Positions 6,201-8,981 of a stretch of 8,981 nucleotides of DNA are shown here, piece after piece. The notes below the pieces were generated by a model that worked only from the letters and a program-made list of their open reading frames with translations, was not told the DNA's origin and searched no databases. The position numbers and the translations under genes were made by a program. Where the stretch lies: positions 1-8,981 of the forward strand of contig DAINSQ010000192.1 of NCBI GenBank assembly GCA_036741235.1, given 5' to 3'. Position 1 is the first letter of the stretch. Each line of letters starts with the position of its first letter. The stretch comes from JABWBR01 sp036741235. Its GTDB lineage: Bacteria > Bacteroidota > Bacteroidia > Chitinophagales > Saprospiraceae.

Positions 6201-8256
6201 TCTCCTGAATCAGAAACTGCTCGCTGATACTGCGATAATTGACAAAAGTCTGCCCGGAATAACACCCCAGCGACAACACCAGCGGGTATTTCCCCTCGTT
6301 GTTGTAGGTGGCGGGGTCGTCGATACTCAGGTCGAAGCCATAGGGGCTGGAGTGGCCGAAAAAGTTCATAATGGCAATGCCCTGCTCTATAAAACTGCGC
6401 ATGGCCTCCGATTGGGACTGCTGCACGGGCTCTGAACTGGTTTTAAAAAATGAATGTACTTCCGCCCCCATCGCGCTGTTTTCCAGTATGGCGGCCATAC
6501 CGTTGAGGTTGTTCCTGATTTGGGATTGCTCGGAGGCGGCGCCGCCTCCACCCAGGTGTACCACGCGTTTGCGCCAGGAGCGGCTGCTTTCGTCATTTGA
6601 GACCGGATTTTCCATGCCCATCACTTTCTCGAGGTATTTTTTTACGTCGATGGCGTCGATGGCTGCCAGGCGGCCTACGGGAATCCGCGGTAGATTGCTA
6701 TGGGGCGTGGCCGTCAATAAATTATCAGCGCCGGGAAAGCCAAAAGTTGGCGCCAACATAAAAGCCTGACCGGCATTGAGTTGCGCGGCCGTGCGCATAT
6801 TCCGAAATTCCTGCCCTTTGCCAATGATAAACAAATACTGCGGCTCGCTCCAATGCTGAACCGCGAAACCGGCCAGGTTGCGGATAGCCTGGGGATGCCG
6901 GTGAATGCCGTAGCCAAACTGGTCATAAACTTGTTGGATATCGACAACCACCGGGTTATAAGAGCCGCCTTCTGCCGAAGCGCGGTAGTCGGCGTAAGCT
7001 TGTACCCAGTTATTGCCGTCGGCGTCGGCAAACAGTTTTTTATGCGAAAGCAAAATAAAATTGTAATCGGCCTGGCTGTAATCGATAAACGTCACAGGTT
7101 GGAGTGCGGTAATCTGCCCCACGCCCGTTTGTTGATTGGCGATCAGCAGCGGCCTGTCGCCCTGGGCTGCCGGCAATTTGCACAAATAAACATTATTCTG
7201 ATTGACGGCTTCCAGCCGCAGTCCATTGGCGAGATCATAAACTACGGGCGACGAGCCGCCGGCAAATTCTTCGATTTCGAGGTATTGCGGATTGCCGTTG
7301 CCTGCGATATTCAACAAACGAGCCGGGACATTATTGAATTTAAACCTGCGCGGATAGCGCAAGCTGGCAAATGCCAACGCATACCGGTCGGAAGATCCCA
7401 GCGCCCCTTCTAATTTGACTTTTTCTGTGCTCAACAGGGTATTGGCCGGTTTTTCAAAAGTATAGGTATCCAGAAAAAAACCGCTGAATGCCTGATCGGA
7501 TACAATCTGTTCATTGGATTTGATGAGCAATTGATGGTCGGCGATGGAAGCAAAATAGCGCACGGCTATCTGAGCCGTCAAATCTGAATCGACGTAAATT
7601 TGTTGCGGTTGAAACGTGGCTTCACTGATTTGGCTAAAAGCCCTCGCAAAACCCTCCCCCTTGTCAAAAACCGACTCGATCAGCGACTCGCCGGCGACCG
7701 GGTGGGTTTGATAAACCAGTGTATTGGCAAATACTGCCGTTTCTTCTATCCAGCAATAGGCTTCTTTTTGCGGCAGATCGGTCAAGTCGTTGGCGATAGT
7801 TTCGTAGCGCAATGTGGGTGTCCCCGGCGCAGTCCAGGTCAGAAAATACGCCAGAGAATCTGTAAACATACTATACTCTGGGTTGAGCAGCTCGGCATCG
7901 GGATTAGCATATAAGTGCCGGTCAAAAGCGCCCTTATTTTTTTTTCCAAAAAACTCGATAAAATCACCGTCGCCCAGCGGCCCAGCGGTATTGATATAAA
8001 CAGGCACTTCGCGGCCTTCGGCAAAAAGCTGGTATTGAGCCGCCTGGATATTTGCCACGGGCACGCCGGCGGCAGCCAGCGCTTGTCCGCTGATGCGGTA
8101 CAAGCCGTCATTGGCGATTAAAAATTTATAATAAGCCTGATCGTAGCGTATCCACTCATTGCCGTACAGGGTATCGGCGCCGTTCCACATTTGGGCAGCA
8201 AGGGGCGTTTGAGACAGCAGAAAAGCACTGCAGACCAACCACAGGACGTATCTCAT
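3244..8256 (-). CDS. porU2: PorU2-like C25 (gingipain-family) cysteine peptidase of the type IX secretion system
   Basis: A 1,670-residue exported protein. Residues 1-21 form a signal peptide (MRYVLWLVCSAFLLSQTPLAA, hydrophobic core about 3-14) with cleavage after LAA. A beta-rich N-terminal region opens with NEWIRYDQAYYKFLIANDGL (33-52), typical of PorU/PorU2 proteins. The C25 caspase-like domain spans about 470-770. It contains LFIIGKGQEF (475-484), IPVGRLAAID (525-534), His635 in FFGHSSPYG and Cys665 in LSLGCYSGQ. The 30-residue His-Cys spacing is close to that of gingipains, and both catalytic residues are present. Ig-like repeats follow, including a CARDB-like region at about 1320-1430. 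A FlgD-type Ig domain at about 1553-1640 (NYPNPFST, WDGTDDYGDRLANGVYLYR) precedes a tail ending in GKLVILR, similar to type A sorting tails. PorU is the sortase that removes sorting domains and attaches cargo to lipopolysaccharide. The longer PorU2 paralogues have an unproven role, and plain C25 peptidase is the conservative call. The start at 8256 is chosen because the signal peptide begins there. Confidence 0.87.
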   Translation of the reverse strand: MRYVLWLVCSAFLLSQTPLAAQMWNGADTLYGNEWIRYDQAYYKFLIANDGLYRISGQALAAAGVPVANIQAAQYQLFAEGREVPVYINTAGPLGDGDFIEFFGKKNKGAFDRHLYANPDAELLNPEYSMFTDSLAYFLTWTAPGTPTLRYETIANDLTDLPQKEAYCWIEETAVFANTLVYQTHPVAGESLIESVFDKGEGFARAFSQISEATFQPQQIYVDSDLTAQIAVRYFASIADHQLLIKSNEQIVSDQAFSGFFLDTYTFEKPANTLLSTEKVKLEGALGSSDRYALAFASLRYPRRFKFNNVPARLLNIAGNGNPQYLEIEEFAGGSSPVVYDLANGLRLEAVNQNNVYLCKLPAAQGDRPLLIANQQTGVGQITALQPVTFIDYSQADYNFILLSHKKLFADADGNNWVQAYADYRASAEGGSYNPVVVDIQQVYDQFGYGIHRHPQAIRNLAGFAVQHWSEPQYLFIIGKGQEFRNMRTAAQLNAGQAFMLAPTFGFPGADNLLTATPHSNLPRIPVGRLAAIDAIDVKKYLEKVMGMENPVSNDESSRSWRKRVVHLGGGGAASEQSQIRNNLNGMAAILENSAMGAEVHSFFKTSSEPVQQSQSEAMRSFIEQGIAIMNFFGHSSPYGFDLSIDDPATYNNEGKYPLVLSLGCYSGQTFVNYRSISEQFLIQEKKGAIAFMATTGFGLSNELNKIGRTLYSKIGNERYGQSLGKAFHDCLRQYDNPANWVGLRVLLQQFTLNGDPSTKITPLEGPDYKIDPQSLAFNPSRPNAQDDSLTITFELVNLGKYQQDSVRLEILRQLPNGTQVVAVDKKVIAPAYRASYSFTIPVLGKPAVGFNYFYFQINGDNTAPEWPQPEAAQNNSLIGPDGTPGVRLYIFANGVEIVAPALYSIVNQTNITLFASTADALAPLQRYIFELDTSALFNSPAYLRHEVEQAGGLLQWTPAVNWRDSAVYYWRVSADSIAGQGFVWSNASFTYIDNSPAGWRQGHYYQLNDNERTTLDYPPDTRAFAYRNDLLEFRIRNGLLSATNPTVDVNNDTYFFISGGGTVNRGVVVYVFDSLTLAPWYNTAPGRFGSHYTTTYDHPIFPFWTRNATERETLMRFLRDSIPARNYVIVMSLQAQLDNNDYDPELWAADSITFGTNIFQILEAQGAGLIRQTAVTGPRPYFLMYRKDDPGFEVKEWMSEDGSTIQETFNVFRPWTQGAIFTGRIGPAQQWGRLLWRRAGIEPQDQETLELHGIKADNTSDLLVPNFTATDTTLSWIDAAVYPYLRLRYASSDQVNRTPPQLQHWTVLYQELPDAALSPNLGWDFHRDTLQQGEPLLLRLSVANVTQQNMDSLLVKYTIINSVNEETRYFRRYAPLPGGDTLQPVFSADTRVLSGPHRLLVEVNPGPDQPERYDFNNIGLLDFYVGRDRENPLLDVTFDGIHIMNGDLVSAKPFVVVSLKDENRYLALSDTAVLQAYLQRPGAVELEPLDYATGALRFLPATGAGADNYAKLEWTPHFTESGVYTLIVQGRDATGNASGQLNYRVSFEVITEARISNVLNYPNPFSTSTQFVYTLTGEEPPAQFSIQIMTVSGRVVRTLTQAELGPLRIGTHRTDYAWDGTDDYGDRLANGVYLYRVLAKDSKGKEYGRHAGPADAYFKGGMGKLVILR

Positions 8257-8282
8257 AGCAATGACTTTTTTATCAATAGCTA

Positions 8283-8290
8283 CAAATATC
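8283..8290 (-). promoter_or_regulatory. Weak -7-like element upstream of the PorU2-like gene
   Basis: On the minus strand these bases read GATATTTG, one mismatch from the Bacteroidota TAnnTTTG element, 26 nt before the ATG at 8256. Transcription would begin near 8277, giving a leader of about 20 nt. No good -33 TTTG is seen at the proper distance, so this is only a candidate. If it is correct, the hairpins further upstream lie outside this gene's transcript. Confidence 0.22.
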
Positions 8291-8342
8291 GGAAAAATGA
8301 CCAAGAAAACGCGAGATGTTAGCGCAAGGGTCGCAGGATGGC

Positions 8343-8387
8343 AAAAAAAAGCTCCTACATCAGGGGAGGCTGTTCGGATGTAGGAGC
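8343..8387 (-). terminator. Intrinsic-terminator-like hairpin, minus strand, copy 1
   Basis: Read on the minus strand, an 11-bp perfect stem (8387-8377 with 8361-8351) closes a 15-nt loop and is followed at once by eight T (8350-8343). This is the standard intrinsic terminator shape. On the + strand the A-run precedes the hairpin, so it cannot terminate in that direction. It lies 95 nt upstream of the PorU2-like ATG. It could insulate that gene from upstream transcription or end a very short RNA. Confidence 0.6.
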
Positions 8388-8433
8388 ACAAAACATACTA
8401 TGAGAAAACTACACGGTGCAAATGTAAAGGAGT

Positions 8434-8462
8434 TGTGTAAACGGTAAAGCGACGTTTACGCA
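8434..8462. repeat. Inverted repeat with GTAAACG/CGTTTAC core
   Basis: The arms TGTGTAAACG (8434-8443) and CGTTTACGCA (8453-8462) are complementary at 9 of 10 positions around a 9-nt spacer. The same core recurs at 8660-8665 (CGTTTA), 8687-8693 (GTAAACG) and 8770-8775 (TAAACG). This layout would suit a dimeric DNA-binding protein, but no regulator is identified. Confidence 0.4.
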
Positions 8463-8553
8463 ATGGCACTATCGGCCCCTGATGTGGCGGTTTTGGATTA
8501 GAAAAGGGAAAGGCTCCGGAAAAAGGTTACGAAGATAAGATGACGCGCGGGCT

Positions 8554-8595
8554 AAAAAAAAATTCCTACACCCCAGAAGGGACCAGGTGTAGGAA
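8554..8595 (-). terminator. Intrinsic-terminator-like hairpin, minus strand, copy 2
   Basis: Read on the minus strand, the stem (8595-8586 with 8572-8563, 10 bp, 13-nt loop) is followed immediately by nine T (8562-8554). The orientation is the same as copy 1, so two terminator-like hairpins lie in series upstream of the PorU2-like gene with no protein gene between them. Confidence 0.6.
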
Positions 8596-8673
8596 AATAA
8601 AACATACTATGAGAAAACTTGATTCAAAGATAAGGGGCAAAGCAATGTTTAGTAGCTATCGTTTATGCAATGG
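8554..8673. repeat. Hairpin cassette, copy 2
   Basis: This copy holds an A9 run (8554-8562), a 10-bp stem (TTCCTACACC 8563-8572, GGTGTAGGAA 8586-8595, 13-nt loop), the identical 21-bp block (8599-8619), a diverged 40-bp spacer and CGTTTATGCAATGG (8660-8673). The outermost pair of copy 1 (G-C) is an A/A mismatch here; the other stem differences are compensatory. The loop sequences are unrelated between copies. Confidence 0.75.
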
Positions 8674-8810
8674 GTAATTAAAAAAGGTAAACGGTACTAA
8701 TTCTTTAGGGAACGGGGCGCGTTTTTAGTTAACGGCCTTTTTTTTCGGGCAACCGGTCAGTTTTATCAATAAACGGGCCGGCGCAATTAATGAAGTTGCC
8801 ATAATATCCC

Positions 8811-8818
8811 TATTTTTG
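8811..8818 (+). promoter_or_regulatory. Candidate -7 promoter element for the gene at 8851
   Basis: TATTTTTG matches TAnnTTTG exactly and lies 32 nt before the ATG at 8851. A start of transcription near 8824 would give a leader of about 27 nt, normal for Bacteroidota. The position expected for the -33 element holds only TTAA (8787-8790), so the match is half-supported. Confidence 0.4.
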
Positions 8819-8850
8819 AGGCGGTATTATTGTATATCAACAACAACCTT

Positions 8851-8981
8851 ATGCGTATCCTTGAAGTAAAGGACCGGGAAAGCTGGAAGTTATTCCACAA
8901 GACGCCCCATATCGTATCCCGTCACATCGAAGTATGGATTTGTCCGTTGGAGTCCGACTTCTATCAAATAATTAATCAGGC
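8851..8981 (+). CDS. N-terminal fragment of a GNAT-like family protein (runs off the window)
   Basis: From the ATG at 8851 the frame stays open to the window edge for 43 complete codons plus two bases, so only the N-terminus is visible. The segment reads MRILEVKDRE, then SWKLFHKTPHIV and EVWICPLESDFYQIIN. This resembles the start of a Bacteroidota acetyltransferase-like family, where a short beta strand is followed by a phenylalanine, an x-P-x-x-[IV]-Y-R-type turn and W-I-x-P-L-x-x-D. No catalytic or acetyl-CoA-binding residues can be seen in so short a piece, so the assignment rests on this pattern alone. An exact TAnnTTTG element lies upstream (8811-8818). The gene is divergent from the PorU2-like gene, with the hairpin cassettes between them. 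Confidence 0.5.
   Translation, partial: MRILEVKDRESWKLFHKTPHIVSRHIEVWICPLESDFYQIINQ

Larger units (their letters stand above)
8343..8466. repeat. Hairpin cassette, copy 1
   Basis: In + strand order this copy holds an A8 run (8343-8350), an 11-bp stem (GCTCCTACATC 8351-8361, GATGTAGGAGC 8377-8387, 15-nt loop), a 21-bp block identical to copy 2 (8390-8410, beginning AAAACATACTATGAG), a diverged spacer of 42 bp, and CGTTTACGCAATGG (8453-8466). Order and spacing match copy 2, whose identical block lies 209 bp downstream. Between copies the two stems differ by a T-A to C-G and a C-G to T-A change, both preserving pairing. This indicates that the structure rather than the sequence is kept. Confidence 0.75.
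8257..8850. other. 594-bp non-coding region between divergent genes
   Basis: No convincing protein gene lies between the PorU2-like start and the partial gene at 8851. The region holds two copies of a hairpin cassette (8343-8466 and 8554-8673), recurring GTAAACG/CGTTTAC motifs, a T8 run at 8738-8745 without a clear stem, and candidate -7 elements for both flanking genes. The stretches 8467-8553 and 8694-8800 show nothing else recognisable. No tRNA or known riboswitch was recognised. Confidence 0.75.

Noticed and set aside
8230..8232. Possible lipoprotein cysteine (LVCS, residue 9) in the PorU2-like signal peptide
   Set aside because: The residue before the cysteine is Val rather than Gly, Ala or Ser, and too few hydrophobic residues precede it. 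A standard signal peptidase I site (LAA) follows.
8257..8391. N-terminal extension of the PorU2-like protein to a TTG at 8391
   Set aside because: The extension would start inside the hairpin cassette and place 45 residues before a good signal peptide, blocking export. ATG 8256 is preferred.
8343..8673. CRISPR array
   Set aside because: There are only two copies, 209 bp apart, with no spacer of regular short length and no cas gene.
8400..8677. Two mini reading frames (15 and 22 codons) starting in the conserved 21-bp block as real genes
   Set aside because: After the shared MRKL start the sequences are unrelated, very short and without a hydrophobic core. Reported only as an oddity of the repeat.
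8726..8750. T8 run (8738-8745) as a + strand terminator
   Set aside because: No stable stem could be paired immediately upstream of the run.

Overview
The window (8,981 bp) looks like chromosomal DNA from a member of the Bacteroidota, most plausibly the Saprospiria/Chitinophagia side (inference). Three things point there. There is a very large gingipain-like (C25) type IX secretion protein of the PorU2 type with a FlgD-like C-terminal Ig domain. Starts lack a Shine-Dalgarno sequence and sit in A/T-rich leaders. Several upstream regions carry a TAnnTTTG-like -7 element, the Bacteroidota promoter signature. Base composition is moderate, and nothing in the coding part suggests recent transfer.

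Layout. Positions 74-436 (+) encode a small cysteine-free HxlR-family regulator. Positions 437-605 hold a 120-bp palindromic element (439-558) made of nested inverted repeats and four tandem heptamers. Positions 606-1748 (+) encode a saccharopine-dehydrogenase-like oxidoreductase. Positions 1783-3021 (+) encode a U32-family protein of the RNA-hydroxylation type (TrhP/RlhA relatives), followed at a 1-nt TGATG overlap by a single-cluster ferredoxin (3021-3257, +). The ferredoxin ends 14 nt inside the 3' end of a convergent 1,670-residue PorU2-like protein (3244-8256, -). A 594-bp non-coding stretch (8257-8850) follows, and then the first 43 codons of a + strand gene (8851 to the window edge) resembling the N-terminus of a Bacteroidota GNAT-like family.

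How the genes fit together. The clearest functional unit is the U32-ferredoxin pair. Translational coupling suggests the ferredoxin serves the U32 enzyme, which in characterised relatives makes oxygen-dependent or prephenate-dependent hydroxylated pyrimidines in tRNA or rRNA. The regulator and the dehydrogenase are simple co-directional neighbours. The PorU2-like protein belongs to envelope secretion and processing and is transcribed towards the others.

The least explained region is 8343-8673. It holds two ~120-bp copies of one cassette, 209 bp apart. Each has an A-run, a 10-11 bp hairpin whose stem differs between copies by compensatory base-pair changes, an identical 21-bp block, a diverged ~40-bp spacer and a shared CGTTTAYGCAATGG motif. 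Read on the minus strand, each copy has the shape of a promoter followed at once by an intrinsic terminator, so it could be a tiny RNA unit. It could also be a duplicated terminator or regulatory repeat upstream of the PorU2-like gene.
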